Numbered from the stretch's first letter, positions 40,968 to 50,683 are shown. The stretch: 64,000 bases of DNA from Chitinophaga arvensicola (GCF_900110835.1 NZ_FOJG01000002.1:3178698-3242697), one strand, 5' to 3'. The notes: generated from the letters alone by a model not told the origin. Numbers and translations: made by a program.

Positions 40968-42434
40968 TTACACCTCCTTAATGGCTCCCAGCAGGTCTTG
41001 CAACACTTTTTTTGCATCGCCGAACAACATGGAGGTTTTGGGTTGAAAAAAGAGATCGTTTTCAATACCGGCATATCCCGGTTTCATGCTGCGTTTATTC
41101 ACTATCACTACTTTCGCATTCTCCACTTCGAGTATAGGCATTCCGTAAATAGGACTGGCAGGATCATTCTTAGCCGCAGGATTCACCACATCATTGGCAC
41201 CGAGGATCAGCACCGCATCTGTAGTGGGAAATTCGGCGTTGGCATCTTCCATTTCCAATAACTTTTCATAAGGTACATCTGCTTCCGCCAGCAACACATT
41301 CATATGACCAGGCATACGGCCGGCCACCGGATGGATCGCATATTTCACTTCCACCCCCTTGTCTTCCAGTTGCTTCTCCAACTCATGACACGCATGCTGC
41401 GCCTGAGCTACCGCCAATCCGTATCCCGGCACAATAATCACTTTATTCGCGTAGGCCAGCACCACTGCGGCATCATTCAGACTGATTTCCTTGTAACTTC
41501 CCTGTTCTTTTCCTGCCGCCGCAGCGCCTGTAGCACCACCTCCAAATGAGCCTATCAGCACATTTTTCAGGGAACGGTTCATGGCCTTGCACATCAGGAT
41601 CGTAAGAATAGTACCGGCAGAACCTACCAGGATACCACCCGTGAGCATCACCGGGTTGCTGTATAAAAAACCGCCACAGGCAGCGGCTACACCTGTAAAG
41701 GAATTGAGCAGTGAAATTACGACCGGCATATCCGCACCACCAATAGGCAACACGAACAATACACCATAGAACAACGCCAGCAGAAAGATCACGTAGAAAA
41801 TAATGGATCCCGTAGCAGGAGCCGTGGGAAAAATGACTGTCAGCCATACCGACAATCCTATCAATAACGCCAGCACGCCGAGATTGAGAAAATGCTGACC
41901 ACCGAAAGAAAAATCCTTGACTTTCCCGGTCAGTTTTCCCCACGCGATGATACTACCAGCGCAGGAAACCGCGCCAATGATCAGGCTGAGCAGAATAATC
42001 ACCACGATTCCTCTGGATGCCGTCGTTTCCAGTAATTGCAACACCAGGTGATCATCTGTGACCGGTGCATAGAGATTTTTTATCAGCTTGATAATATGAT
42101 CAAATTCCACGATGGAAATCAATGCCGCACAAGCGCCTCCCATTCCATTGAACATACTCACCATTTCAGGCATGGCGGTCATCTTCACTTTCTTCGCTGA
42201 CAATACGCCAATCACACCACCAATCGCTAATCCCGCGAAGATCCAGCCATAATTATGCAGGGGAGCATCATTTACCCGGTAGAGAAAGATAGTGCCCAGG
42301 ATGGCCAGCGACATTCCGGCAGCCGCTACCAGATTGCCTTTGCGGGCAGTATCCGGTTTGCTCAACATTTTTAGTCCGAGGATAAAAGTAACAGAGCCAA
42401 TCAGGTAGATAATTGATAAAATGCTGGATCCCAT
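40968..42434 (-). CDS. pntB: pyridine nucleotide transhydrogenase, beta subunit
   Basis: 488 residues from ATG 42434. The first TM helix starts at SILSIIYLIGSVTFILGL. A longer start at 42476 adds a polar stretch not seen in the family. About 9 TM helices (residues 1-290) make up the proton channel, then a NADP(H)-binding domain III with IVPGYGLAVAQAQHA, AIHPVAGRMPGHMNVLLAEA, ILGANDVVNPAA and KRSMKPGYAGIENDLFF. It works with pntA1 and pntA2 to move hydride between NADH and NADP+ driven by the proton gradient, supplying NADPH. Inner membrane. Third of a three-gene operon (leftward). Confidence 0.95.
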   Translation of the reverse strand: MGSSILSIIYLIGSVTFILGLKMLSKPDTARKGNLVAAAGMSLAILGTIFLYRVNDAPLHNYGWIFAGLAIGGVIGVLSAKKVKMTAMPEMVSMFNGMGGACAALISIVEFDHIIKLIKNLYAPVTDDHLVLQLLETTASRGIVVIILLSLIIGAVSCAGSIIAWGKLTGKVKDFSFGGQHFLNLGVLALLIGLSVWLTVIFPTAPATGSIIFYVIFLLALFYGVLFVLPIGGADMPVVISLLNSFTGVAAACGGFLYSNPVMLTGGILVGSAGTILTILMCKAMNRSLKNVLIGSFGGGATGAAAAGKEQGSYKEISLNDAAVVLAYANKVIIVPGYGLAVAQAQHACHELEKQLEDKGVEVKYAIHPVAGRMPGHMNVLLAEADVPYEKLLEMEDANAEFPTTDAVLILGANDVVNPAAKNDPASPIYGMPILEVENAKVVIVNKRSMKPGYAGIENDLFFQPKTSMLFGDAKKVLQDLLGAIKEV

Positions 42435-42504
42435 AAGTATTATGCTTTTAGCCGTTAGCTGATAGTTGCCTGCCATTCACCTTTACGGTGAACCGCTTCA
42501 CTCC

Positions 42505-42840
42505 CTATTTCTTTTTTCCTTTGAACATTTCCAGCATACGGTCGGTCACCACAAAACCACCCACCACATTGATCGTACCCAGGATCACCGCCAGGAAGCC
42601 GATGATCAGCGCCAGATAATTATCTGCTTCCGCTTTCCCCATCACAATGATAGCGCCGATGATCACCACGCCATGAATGGCATTGGCGCCGCTCATCAGG
42701 GGTGTATGCAATACCGATGGTACCCTTGAAATAACTTCGATCCCTAAAAAAACCGACAGGATAACGATGTAGATAAGATCGATATGCTGGTGAAGAAATG
42801 ATAAGATATATTCCATGTCAGACGGGTATTTTTCGGTCAT
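42505..42840 (-). CDS. transhydrogenase alpha subunit, C-terminal (domain II) part
   Basis: 111 residues or 103 from MEYILSFL at 42816, the more family-like start. The longer start at 42840 sits 5 bases after the pntA1 stop. Three to four TM helices: residues about 17-36 (IDLIYIVILSVFLGIEVI), 48-68 and 75-100, with VPSVLHTPLMSGANAIHGVVI, the family hallmark. The protein ends basic (KGKKK). In proteobacteria it is fused to PntA. Here it is separate, as in the three-subunit bacterial form. It is the membrane part joining the NAD-binding subunit to PntB. Confidence 0.92.
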   Translation of the reverse strand: MTEKYPSDMEYILSFLHQHIDLIYIVILSVFLGIEVISRVPSVLHTPLMSGANAIHGVVIIGAIIVMGKAEADNYLALIIGFLAVILGTINVVGGFVVTDRMLEMFKGKKK

Positions 42841-42845
42841 AAGAA

Positions 42846-43976
42846 CTACGCAGGCTGCATCATACCCTTCACACGATCATTCACAATTTCGCCGTTGTGG
42901 GTAATACAGGCGCCCTTCACAATATCATCTTCAAAATTCAGGTGCAGGCCCCCTTCTTTCGTAAGTATCAGTTTCAGAAAATTGAAGAGGTTTTTTGCGT
43001 ATAATTTGCTGGCATCTGCGGGCATGGTGGCGGGCAGGTTAGAGTTACCGATAATCGTAACCCCTTTATAATGCACGGTTTCATTATTCTTTGTGGCACT
43101 GGTATTTCCACCGGTTGCAGCTGCGATGTCTACAATTACGGCGCCGGAACGCATCCGGTCCAGCATATCGTTGCTCACCAGCACCGGCGCAGCTTTGCCC
43201 GGGATCTGTGCGGTGGTGATCACAATGTCTGCTTTGGCAATACTTTCTGCAATCCGTTGTTGCTGTTGCTGCTTGTAGGTTTCGCTTTGCTCCACCGCAT
43301 AACCGCCTGCGGCAGAAGCATCGGCAGCGCCTTCCACTTCCACGAATTTGGCGCCCAGGCTCATCACTTCTTCTTTCACAGCAGGACGGGTATCAAATAC
43401 TTCTACCACTGCACCAAGACGGCGGGCAGTAGCTATGGCCTGTAAACCCGCTACACCGGCTCCCAGTATCAATACTTTTGCCGGTGCAATGCTACCGGCA
43501 GCCGTCATAAACATGGGGAAATAACGGGAATAACTATACGCTGCCAGCAATACCGCTTTGTAACCGGCGATATTGGCCTGCGAACTCAGCACATCCATCG
43601 TTTGTGCACGCGTGGTACGCGGAATCGTATCTAAACTGAAAGCGGTAATATTTTTGGCGGCCCAGTCTTCCACTTCATGTACGCGGTAAAGCGGCTGTAA
43701 AATACCGGCTATGATTTTTCCGGAGGGAATCTGTGCAGTCAGTTCAGGGGAAGGAGGCTGCAGCGTGAGGATCATATCTGCTCCTGCAAGAATTTCTGCT
43801 GCTGTTTTCACCTGTGCACCTGCCTGCACATAGGCGTCGTCGTTATAGAAGGCGTTGTCGCCGGCTCCCTGCTCCACCCACACGGTTACCGACATTTGCT
43901 GCAGTTGCTTTACTACTTCAGGGACAAGAGACACCCTGGTTTCGCCGTTTTTTTCTTTTAAAATTCCTGCAATCAT
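42846..43976 (-). CDS. transhydrogenase alpha subunit, NAD(H)-binding part
   Basis: 376 residues. Soluble domain I of PntA, which resembles alanine dehydrogenase. IAGILKEKNGETRVSLVPEVV begins the N-terminal lobe. KVLILGAGVAGLQAIATARRLGA binds NAD(H), and EVFDTRPAVKEEVMSLGA is beside the cofactor. ADIVITTAQIPGKAAPVLV and GVTIIGNSNLPATMPADAS close the active face. First gene of the pntA1-pntA2-pntB operon. No promoter matches fully (TAAATTTC is one mismatch away). The hemG stop is 61 bases upstream with no terminator, so cotranscription with hemH-hemG is possible. Confidence 0.95.
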   Translation of the reverse strand: MIAGILKEKNGETRVSLVPEVVKQLQQMSVTVWVEQGAGDNAFYNDDAYVQAGAQVKTAAEILAGADMILTLQPPSPELTAQIPSGKIIAGILQPLYRVHEVEDWAAKNITAFSLDTIPRTTRAQTMDVLSSQANIAGYKAVLLAAYSYSRYFPMFMTAAGSIAPAKVLILGAGVAGLQAIATARRLGAVVEVFDTRPAVKEEVMSLGAKFVEVEGAADASAAGGYAVEQSETYKQQQQQRIAESIAKADIVITTAQIPGKAAPVLVSNDMLDRMRSGAVIVDIAAATGGNTSATKNNETVHYKGVTIIGNSNLPATMPADASKLYAKNLFNFLKLILTKEGGLHLNFEDDIVKGACITHNGEIVNDRVKGMMQPA

Positions 43977-44036
43977 CTGGTGGAAATTTATAATGGAATT
44001 TAAAGAAAAAACGGCAACAACGAACTATTTTTCTGT

Positions 44037-45383
44037 TTAATTTTTCTTCAGGGAAGCCGCCAATGTAGCAGCATGTTGCAGTAAAGCCGGGATGGCTACG
44101 CCTTGCAGGTAATTCCCGCTGATATGGATACCGGGATATTTTTTTTCAAAATCAGCCACCGCACTCCGCAACCTGATATGTCCCACATTCAATTGCGGGA
44201 TCGCTTTGGGCCAGGTGCTAAACCGCTGCATCACCGGTGGTGCAGACAAATTCAACAAGGAACGTACTTCTGAAACCACCTGCTGTTGCAGGGTTTCCTC
44301 ACTCATTTCATCAAACAACCGTTCCTGTCTTGCTCCTCCCACAAATACAGTAAACAGGATCTTTCCTGCCGGCGCCTTTTCCGGGAAGATAGCGGAGTTG
44401 CAGATTGCCCCCAGGAAATGCATCTTCTCTGCGTTGGGCACCAGGAAACCGAAACCATCCAGTGGCTGTGGCAGCGCAGCGGCATCAAAACCCAGATGCA
44501 GTACACCCATCCGGGGATAATGAATGTTGTTCAGCATCGCTGCTGTAGCCGTATCCAGTGTGGTAATAATTTCTGCGGTGCAGTAGGCTGGACTCGTCAG
44601 TATTACTTTAGACGCAGTGAAACGCTCAGATAGCCCGTTTTCAATAACACTCACGATATAATTACCATTGCTGGCAGTAATACCGGTGACCTTACAATTG
44701 AAACGGACCGGTGTGGTCAGTAATTGCTGCAAACGGTTGGTAAGTTGCTGGTTGCCGCCCTTGAAGCTGATAATTTTACGGCCGCCCATAGCGCCTTTAT
44801 CTTTCATCAGCCCTTTGGTCACACTACCGTATTCCCGCTCCCACCGGGGCAATGCAGGTAATACTTCTCCCACACTCATCAGGTCCGGGTTACCGGCGTA
44901 GATGCCTGATAACACCGGATCAAATACATATTCTGCAATCTCTTTATTAAATCTGCGGGTAACAAAGGTCGTTACACTCTCTTCTTCCGCTGCTGGCAAG
45001 GCTTTCCGGAAACGCTCCGTAAACAGCCGCCATTTGCTGCTGCGGCTCAGATAAGGAGAGCCCATAATCTTGAATGGATGTGGCGATACCGCGTGTAACT
45101 GTTTCCTTCTTACCAGGAAACGGTTTTTACTGGCGGCACTGGCCTGCAGGATCTCATTTTCAAGCCCCAGTTCCTGGAAGTATTGTAATAATTCGGGAGA
45201 TGCTGCTATGGTGTTCGCACCGGCATCGAGTTCGAAACCGTTTTCCCGTATAGATTTCATGACACCACCGCTATGATCCGAAACCTCAAGTACCTGGTAA
45301 GGCACCTGCAGTTTCTGTAATTCATATGCAATACTCAGCCCTGATAAGCCGGCGCCGATAATCAATACAGGTTGATCAGACAT
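44037..45383 (-). CDS. hemG: protoporphyrinogen oxidase (FAD type)
   Basis: 448 residues. It oxidises protoporphyrinogen IX (or coproporphyrinogen) with O2, in the HemY/PPOX family. VLIIGAGLSGLSIAYELQK is the dinucleotide loop. GGVMKSIRENGFELDAGANTI binds FAD and substrate. FDPVLSGIYAGNPDLMSVGEVLP, ILTSPAYCTAEI and GNYLQGVAIPALLQHAATLA complete the family pattern. It is encoded by the oxygen-dependent FAD enzyme, not the small HemG flavodoxin. The usual gene name for this FAD enzyme is hemG or hemY. It starts 9 bases after hemH on the same strand, a two-gene operon opposing hemA. Confidence 0.94.
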   Translation of the reverse strand: MSDQPVLIIGAGLSGLSIAYELQKLQVPYQVLEVSDHSGGVMKSIRENGFELDAGANTIAASPELLQYFQELGLENEILQASAASKNRFLVRRKQLHAVSPHPFKIMGSPYLSRSSKWRLFTERFRKALPAAEEESVTTFVTRRFNKEIAEYVFDPVLSGIYAGNPDLMSVGEVLPALPRWEREYGSVTKGLMKDKGAMGGRKIISFKGGNQQLTNRLQQLLTTPVRFNCKVTGITASNGNYIVSVIENGLSERFTASKVILTSPAYCTAEIITTLDTATAAMLNNIHYPRMGVLHLGFDAAALPQPLDGFGFLVPNAEKMHFLGAICNSAIFPEKAPAGKILFTVFVGGARQERLFDEMSEETLQQQVVSEVRSLLNLSAPPVMQRFSTWPKAIPQLNVGHIRLRSAVADFEKKYPGIHISGNYLQGVAIPALLQHAATLAASLKKN

Positions 45384-45392
45384 AGGAAAGAT

Positions 45393-46436
45393 TTAAACGG
45401 TCTCAGTAGCCATCAGCTGGGTGCAATATTTCACCACGGCTTTTACCCACAGCGGATGTATATTCAGACAAGGAATCATCGTAAAGGTTTCTCCACCGCT
45501 GTTAAGGAAGGAATGCTTCCCTTCTACGGCTATCTCTTCCAGTGTTTCCAGACAGTCTGATACGAAAGCAGGACAAACGATCAGTAATTTTTTCTTCCCT
45601 TCGGCAGGCAACGTTTCCAGCAAACCAGCCGTATAAGGCTTTAACCATTCTTCACGGCCGAGCCTCGACTGGAAAGAGATGCCCCATTTTTCTTTGGGCA
45701 ATCCCAGTTTTTCTGCTACCAGCTCTGAAGTAATGGTGATCTGGTGCCGGTAACAAAACTCATGTGAAGCGGATTTCACATGACAGCAGTCATTCACTTT
45801 CATGCAATGGGCGCCGGTGGGATCTGCTTTACGCATATGTCTTTCCGGCAAACCATGATAACTGAATAACACGTAATCGTAGTCCTGCGCCAGGTATGGA
45901 CGCATGCTCTCCGCCAGTGCATGGATATAATCCGGCTCATCATAAAACGGAGGAACGATCGATAACTTGAATTTATATTTCTTTTTCCTGTAAACTTCTT
46001 TCGCATACTCTGCGGCTGTTTCGTAGGAAGACATGGCATAATGCGGATATAATGGCAGTACCACTACTTCTTTCAGATCAGGATTCTGTTTGAGCAGATT
46101 CTCATAGGCGACTTCCGGATGCGGATTTCCATAGCGCATGGCTATCTCCACCGGAATCTCCATATCGTTCTGCACCGCCATCTGCAGTTGCTTTGTGAGC
46201 GCCACCAATGGCGATCCTTCTTCCCACCAGATAGATTCATAAGCCCGCGCAGATTGTGCTGCACGCTTAGGTACAATGATACCTTCGATTAAGATCTTAC
46301 GGAACAACCAGGGATAATCAATCACACGCTTGTCCATCAGGAACTCTATCAGATAACGCTTAACATCCGGCACAGCGGTAGAATCAGGCGATCCAAGGTT
46401 CATTAATACTATTCCAACATCAGATTTAGACACCAT
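45393..46436 (-). CDS. hemH: ferrochelatase
   Basis: 347 residues. It inserts Fe2+ into protoporphyrin IX (or coproporphyrin). VLMNLGSPDSTAVPDVKRYL starts the fold, and FSYHGLPERHMRKADPTGAHC holds the catalytic His. CHVKSASHEF and LGREEWLKPYTAGLLE follow. CPAFVSDCLETLEEIAVEG has the acidic metal-site Glu residues. Four Cys near CPAF and CCHVK could bind a [2Fe-2S] cluster as in some bacterial enzymes, but that is not established here. Promoter TACTTTTG 16 bases upstream. Forms an operon with hemG. Membrane-associated at most. Confidence 0.95.
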   Translation of the reverse strand: MVSKSDVGIVLMNLGSPDSTAVPDVKRYLIEFLMDKRVIDYPWLFRKILIEGIIVPKRAAQSARAYESIWWEEGSPLVALTKQLQMAVQNDMEIPVEIAMRYGNPHPEVAYENLLKQNPDLKEVVVLPLYPHYAMSSYETAAEYAKEVYRKKKYKFKLSIVPPFYDEPDYIHALAESMRPYLAQDYDYVLFSYHGLPERHMRKADPTGAHCMKVNDCCHVKSASHEFCYRHQITITSELVAEKLGLPKEKWGISFQSRLGREEWLKPYTAGLLETLPAEGKKKLLIVCPAFVSDCLETLEEIAVEGKHSFLNSGGETFTMIPCLNIHPLWVKAVVKYCTQLMATETV

Positions 46437-46740
46437 TTCTTTTAAATTGGTGCAAAAGTAAGCAAAAACGTGAAAGCGAAAAGCTTTATACCTCCACGGC
46501 AGCCTTTGCCCGAATAGGATTTATAAAAAATCGCTGTTATCTTCGTTGCAGGAGCTTTCTGCCTTTTGCTTTCAGCATTCTGCTCGATCAATGTCATTCT
46601 TTTGTAAAGACAAAAACTGATAAAAATCATTTTTTCGTCGTCATGATTACCAGTAGTAGAAATGACACACTAATGACAGCTAAACCCATTGGTTTGGGAC
46701 GTATGAAAGTACTTTTGCAACCGGAAGCTTATACAAAAAC
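46437..46740. promoter_or_regulatory. hemH-hemA divergent regulatory region (304 bp)
   Basis: No gene is supported here. A 62-codon reverse frame looks like chance. It contains a reverse TACTTTTG (46460-46453) for hemH and a forward TACTTTTG (46710-46717) for hemA, plus AATGACA twice at 46661-46667 and 46672-46678, an 11-base period. TGTCATT at 46592-46598 is the inverted copy. Together these suggest one regulator-bound region for both operons. Confidence 0.5.
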
Positions 46741-47994
46741 ATGCAGGTCAGTCATTCAAAAGAAATAGCAAATTTTCATATCGTTGGGATCAACTATAAG
46801 AAAACCGACGCTGCTATCAGGGGATTATACGCCATCAATCCGGCTCAGTATGAACAACTCCTGGAGCATGCCAGGGCGGTGCAATTAGATGATCTTTTTG
46901 TCCTCTCTACATGTAACAGAACGGAAGTATACGGATTTGCGGCAAACCCCGGGCAGTTGATCGATTTGCTGTGCAGGGAATCAAACGGCGATAAAAGCCA
47001 GTTGGAAGAATTAGCCTATATCAAATCAGGAGAAGAGGCCATCAGGCACCTGTACCAGGTAGGTACCGGGCTCGATTCCCAGATCCTCGGCGATTATGAA
47101 ATCATAGGGCAGATACGTAATGCCACCAAATTTTCCAAAGCCCGTCAATGTCTTGGCAGTTTCCTGGAACGTCTGGTAAACAGCGTGTTGCAGGTTTCCA
47201 AACTCATCAAAACAGAAACAGGACTCAGCAAAGGCACTGTATCCGTGGCTTTCGCCACTGTCAGAATGCTCGAACGCATCTGTCCTGATATCAAAGATAA
47301 AAAAGTGGTATTGCTCGGTGTAGGCAAAATTGGCCGCAACACCTGCAAGAACATGATCGAATACCTCGGCGTAAAAGAAGTAACCCTCATTAACCGCACC
47401 CTCCAGGTGGCCGCTGATTTTGCCGGCCAGCACGGACTGCAATACGCTCCCTACGAAAATATGGTGAGCGAAATGCAGGCGGCAGATGTGATCCTCGTTG
47501 CTTCCAATGCACCACAGCCCACCGTACTGGCAGATCACCTGCGCAATGCTTCTCCCAAACTCATTGTTGATTTATCTATTCCATTCAACGTAGAAGCAGC
47601 CGTAGGCGAACTTTCACATATCACACTTGTGAACGTGGATGAACTCTCCAAAGTACAGGACGAAACCCTGCAAAACCGGCTGGGCGAAGTTCCAAAGGCT
47701 ATTTCCATTATCGATGAACACATGGAGGAATTCCTCTACTGGTATAAAATGCGTAAACACGCTGTTGTGTTGAAAGCGGTAAAAGATAAACTGCAGGAAA
47801 TACATACCCGCGAAATACTGCAGCAGAAAAACGGAGGCCATTACAAAATGGAAGACATAGAACTCGTGTCCTCCCGCATTATACAGAAAATGATTAATCT
47901 CATGGCTGGTAAAGTACGCAAGGAAACAGATAAAAGTGACCAGTACATCGCCATGATCAACGATATTTTTGAGACCGGAGTTAACCAGGAATAA
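46741..47994 (+). CDS. hemA: glutamyl-tRNA reductase
   Basis: 417 residues. The first committed step of C5 tetrapyrrole synthesis, reducing Glu-tRNA to glutamate-1-semialdehyde with NADPH. The nucleophile Cys58 is in LFVLSTCNRTEVYGF, and GTGLDSQILGDYEIIGQIRNA follows. The NADPH domain has VVLLGVGKIGRNTCKNMIEY. The C-terminal helical dimerisation domain begins near 315. Cytoplasmic. First gene of the rightward heme operon, 4 bases before hemC. Promoter TACTTTTG at 46710. This is the usual control point of the pathway. Confidence 0.97.
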   Translation: MQVSHSKEIANFHIVGINYKKTDAAIRGLYAINPAQYEQLLEHARAVQLDDLFVLSTCNRTEVYGFAANPGQLIDLLCRESNGDKSQLEELAYIKSGEEAIRHLYQVGTGLDSQILGDYEIIGQIRNATKFSKARQCLGSFLERLVNSVLQVSKLIKTETGLSKGTVSVAFATVRMLERICPDIKDKKVVLLGVGKIGRNTCKNMIEYLGVKEVTLINRTLQVAADFAGQHGLQYAPYENMVSEMQAADVILVASNAPQPTVLADHLRNASPKLIVDLSIPFNVEAAVGELSHITLVNVDELSKVQDETLQNRLGEVPKAISIIDEHMEEFLYWYKMRKHAVVLKAVKDKLQEIHTREILQQKNGGHYKMEDIELVSSRIIQKMINLMAGKVRKETDKSDQYIAMINDIFETGVNQE

Positions 47995-47998
47995 ACAA

Positions 47999-48919
47999 AT
48001 GGATAAAGTTATCAGGATAGGCACAAGAGAAAGTCAGCTGGCCTTGTGGCAGGCAAACCAGGTAAATGATCTGCTCACCGCACAAGGCTACCGCACCGAA
48101 CTGGTACCCATTAAAAGCGAAGGCGATATAGACCTGGTAACACCCCTCTATGAAATAGGTGTACAGGGCATCTTCACCAAAAGCCTCGATCTGGCATTGC
48201 TCAATAACCGTATAGACATTGCCGTTCACTCCTTCAAAGACGTTCCCACACAATTACCAAAACAGATTGTACACGCCGCCATCCTCCCACGGGGACCGGT
48301 AAAAGATCTGCTCGTATATAAAAACGATACCAGCTTCCTCAGTGATGCCGGTTATATAGCCAACATTGCCACCAGCAGTGTACGCCGCAAAGCCCAGTGG
48401 CTGCGCAAATATCCGCAGCACCAGTTGCATAACCTGCGCGGAAATGTAAATACCCGCCTGAAAAAACTGGCGGAAGAAAACTGGGACGGCGCCATCTTCG
48501 CCGTAGCAGGACTGGAGCGGATCAACGTTCGTCCGGCCAATTCCATTGATCTCGACTGGATGCTGCCCGCTCCCGCACAGGGCGCCGTAGTAGCAGTATG
48601 CCGCGAAGATGATCAGTTTTGCCTCGACGCATGCGCGGCTTTTAATCACGCCGAAACCGCCCTGGCCACACATATCGAACGCGAATTTTTACGTACCCTG
48701 ATGGGCGGATGCACCACCCCTATCAGTGCCTACGCTTATATACAAAATAATACCATCCACTTCAACGGTGAACTCTGCAGCCTCGATGGGGCAAAGTTTT
48801 TCAGCGTGGCCCGCGAAGTGGCAATAGATAAAGCACAACACCTCGGACAGGATGCAGCAGAAGATATTATGGCGCAAGGTGGCGCTGAAATTGTAGCACA
48901 GATCAGAAATGCCAAATGA
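47999..48919 (+). CDS. hemC: hydroxymethylbilane synthase (porphobilinogen deaminase)
   Basis: 306 residues from ATG 47999. The longer frame from 47969 overlaps hemA and has no support. Condenses four porphobilinogens into hydroxymethylbilane, primed by a dipyrromethane cofactor on Cys238 (LMGGCTTPIS). IGTRESQLALWQANQV, HSFKDVPTQLP, SSVRRKAQWLRKYP and LHNLRGNVNTRLKKL are the substrate and cofactor contact blocks. GAIFAVAGLERI and APAQGAVVAVCR follow. Overlaps hemD by 11 bases, so translationally coupled. Confidence 0.96.
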   Translation: MDKVIRIGTRESQLALWQANQVNDLLTAQGYRTELVPIKSEGDIDLVTPLYEIGVQGIFTKSLDLALLNNRIDIAVHSFKDVPTQLPKQIVHAAILPRGPVKDLLVYKNDTSFLSDAGYIANIATSSVRRKAQWLRKYPQHQLHNLRGNVNTRLKKLAEENWDGAIFAVAGLERINVRPANSIDLDWMLPAPAQGAVVAVCREDDQFCLDACAAFNHAETALATHIEREFLRTLMGGCTTPISAYAYIQNNTIHFNGELCSLDGAKFFSVAREVAIDKAQHLGQDAAEDIMAQGGAEIVAQIRNAK

Positions 48920-49652
48920 TAAATACCGCATATTAAGCACCAGACATCTGACAGACAGCTCCATCGCTGTGGCTGGTGAAAGTGGTATTCATATCGACGT
49001 AAAAGACTTTATACAGATCAAACTGGTGCTCAATGAAGCACTGATGGGAGAAGAAAACCTGTTTCACGTGTTTCGCCCGGAAGCAGTGCACGTATTCACC
49101 AGCGTCAATGCCGTGAAGATGCTGGCGCAGCACTATATTCACCAGGACGATACTTTTTATGTAGTCAGTAAACCTAAGATCTGCTGTATTTCCGGCAAAA
49201 CGAAAAAGGCCCTGCAAAGATTATTTAAAAGTGGTGAATTTCTCGCGGAATCACCCTATGGCAGTGAGTTAGGCACCACCATCGCAGCACTGGGCAATAT
49301 TACCGCCGTTAATTTTTTCTGTGGTAATATCCGGAGAAATGAACTCCCGGATATCCTGAAAGAAGCAGGTATCACCGTCAATGAATTTGTGATCTACGAA
49401 AATATTCCTGCACCGGTGGTTACTGCCACCAACTACGACGGGATACTTTTTTTCAGTCCCAGCGCCGTAAAAAGCTACTTCTCTGTAAACCAGCTCCCGG
49501 CCGCCACCGTATGCTTCGCCATTGGCAGCACTACCGCCGCAGCACTGAAGGAGTATACTGAAAACAAAATTATTATGAGCACCAACATCAGCGAAGATGA
49601 CATGGTGCAAACAGCAATATTTTATTTTAACAACATTAACTGCTACGAATGA
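48909..49652 (+). CDS. hemD: uroporphyrinogen-III synthase
   Basis: 247 residues. It closes and inverts ring D of hydroxymethylbilane to give uroporphyrinogen III. HemD is poorly conserved. The call rests on two alternating domains with VFTSVNAVKMLAQHY, CISGKTKKALQ, FFCGNIRRNELPDILKEAG, VIYENIP, YDGILFFSPSAVKSYF and FAIGSTTAAALKEY, plus position between hemC and hemE. It overlaps both neighbours (11 bases with hemC, the ATGA overlap with hemE), implying tight coupling. Length is normal for the family. Confidence 0.92.
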   Translation: MPNDKYRILSTRHLTDSSIAVAGESGIHIDVKDFIQIKLVLNEALMGEENLFHVFRPEAVHVFTSVNAVKMLAQHYIHQDDTFYVVSKPKICCISGKTKKALQRLFKSGEFLAESPYGSELGTTIAALGNITAVNFFCGNIRRNELPDILKEAGITVNEFVIYENIPAPVVTATNYDGILFFSPSAVKSYFSVNQLPAATVCFAIGSTTAAALKEYTENKIIMSTNISEDDMVQTAIFYFNNINCYE

Positions 49653-50677
49653 GCGCTTTGAAGAACGACTTATTACTGAAAGCCCTTAAAGGCGAAACTG
49701 TTTCCCGCACACCAGTATGGATGATGCGTCAGGCTGGTCGCTATTTACCGGATTATATCAAACTGCGTGATAAATATACTTTCTTTGAACGCTGCGAAAA
49801 TCCGGAACTGGCAACAGAAATAACCGTAATGCCGGTAGACCAGGTAGGAGTAGATGCCGCGATTATTTTTTCCGACATCCTCGTTGTACCACAGGCTATG
49901 GGCATGGAAGTACAGCTCATCGAAAAAGTAGGCCCCCTGTTACCGGCGCCTATCAAAACCGCCCAGGATTTGCAACGTTTATGCGTACCCGATGTACAGG
50001 AAAGACTGCACTATGTATTTGATGCGTTAAAACTCACCAAAAAAACACTGGATGGCCGCGTACCGCTCATCGGCTTTGGTGGCGCTCCCTGGACATTACT
50101 CTGCTACATGGTACAGGGCAAAGGCTCCAAAACTTTTGATGAAGCCAAAGCATTCTGCTACCAGCAACCTGCTGTAGCACACCAATTGCTGCAAATGATC
50201 ACCGATACCACCATCGCTTACCTGAAAGCACAGGTAGCTGCAGGTGCTGATACCGTTCAGGTATTTGACTCATGGGGTGGTTTACTCAGTCCGCAGGATT
50301 TCGAAATATTCTCTTTACAATATATCCGCCAGATCGTAGCGGCCATGAAAGATGTTTGCCCCACTATCGTATTTGCCAAAGGCGCCTGGTTCGCCCTGGA
50401 AGATATGGCGGCTACCGGTGCACATGGCCTCGGTATCGACTGGTGCATTAAACCGGAACTGGCCCGCCAGTTTGCCGGCAGCAACATCACCCTGCAGGGT
50501 AACTTTGATCCGGCTAAACTGCTCGCACCGATCCCTGAAATCGAGAAGGCAGTAAAAGAAATGCTGAAAGGCTTTGGCAGACAACGTTACATCGCCAACC
50601 TCGGCCACGGCATCCTGCCAAATGTACCGGTAGATCATGCCAAAGCATTTGTGGAAACAGTTAAAGCACACGGATAA
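49649..50677 (+). CDS. hemE: uroporphyrinogen decarboxylase
   Basis: 342 residues. Removes four acetate carboxyls from uroporphyrinogen III. VWMMRQAGRYLPDY is the conserved substrate-binding start, with IIFSDILVVPQAMGMEV carrying the catalytic Asp. GFGGAPWTLLCYMVQG, VQVFDSWGGLLSPQDF and FAKGAWFALEDM match the family, and NLGHGILPNVPVDH holds the C-terminal His. Cytoplasmic TIM barrel. Its ATG overlaps the hemD stop (ATGA). hemF begins 6 bases after its stop. Confidence 0.97.
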   Translation: MSALKNDLLLKALKGETVSRTPVWMMRQAGRYLPDYIKLRDKYTFFERCENPELATEITVMPVDQVGVDAAIIFSDILVVPQAMGMEVQLIEKVGPLLPAPIKTAQDLQRLCVPDVQERLHYVFDALKLTKKTLDGRVPLIGFGGAPWTLLCYMVQGKGSKTFDEAKAFCYQQPAVAHQLLQMITDTTIAYLKAQVAAGADTVQVFDSWGGLLSPQDFEIFSLQYIRQIVAAMKDVCPTIVFAKGAWFALEDMAATGAHGLGIDWCIKPELARQFAGSNITLQGNFDPAKLLAPIPEIEKAVKEMLKGFGRQRYIANLGHGILPNVPVDHAKAFVETVKAHG

Positions 50678-50683
50678 TTGACC

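Noticed and set aside
46442..46630. 62-codon reverse frame in the hem divergent region
   Set aside because: It covers the hemH promoter and shows no convincing protein pattern.
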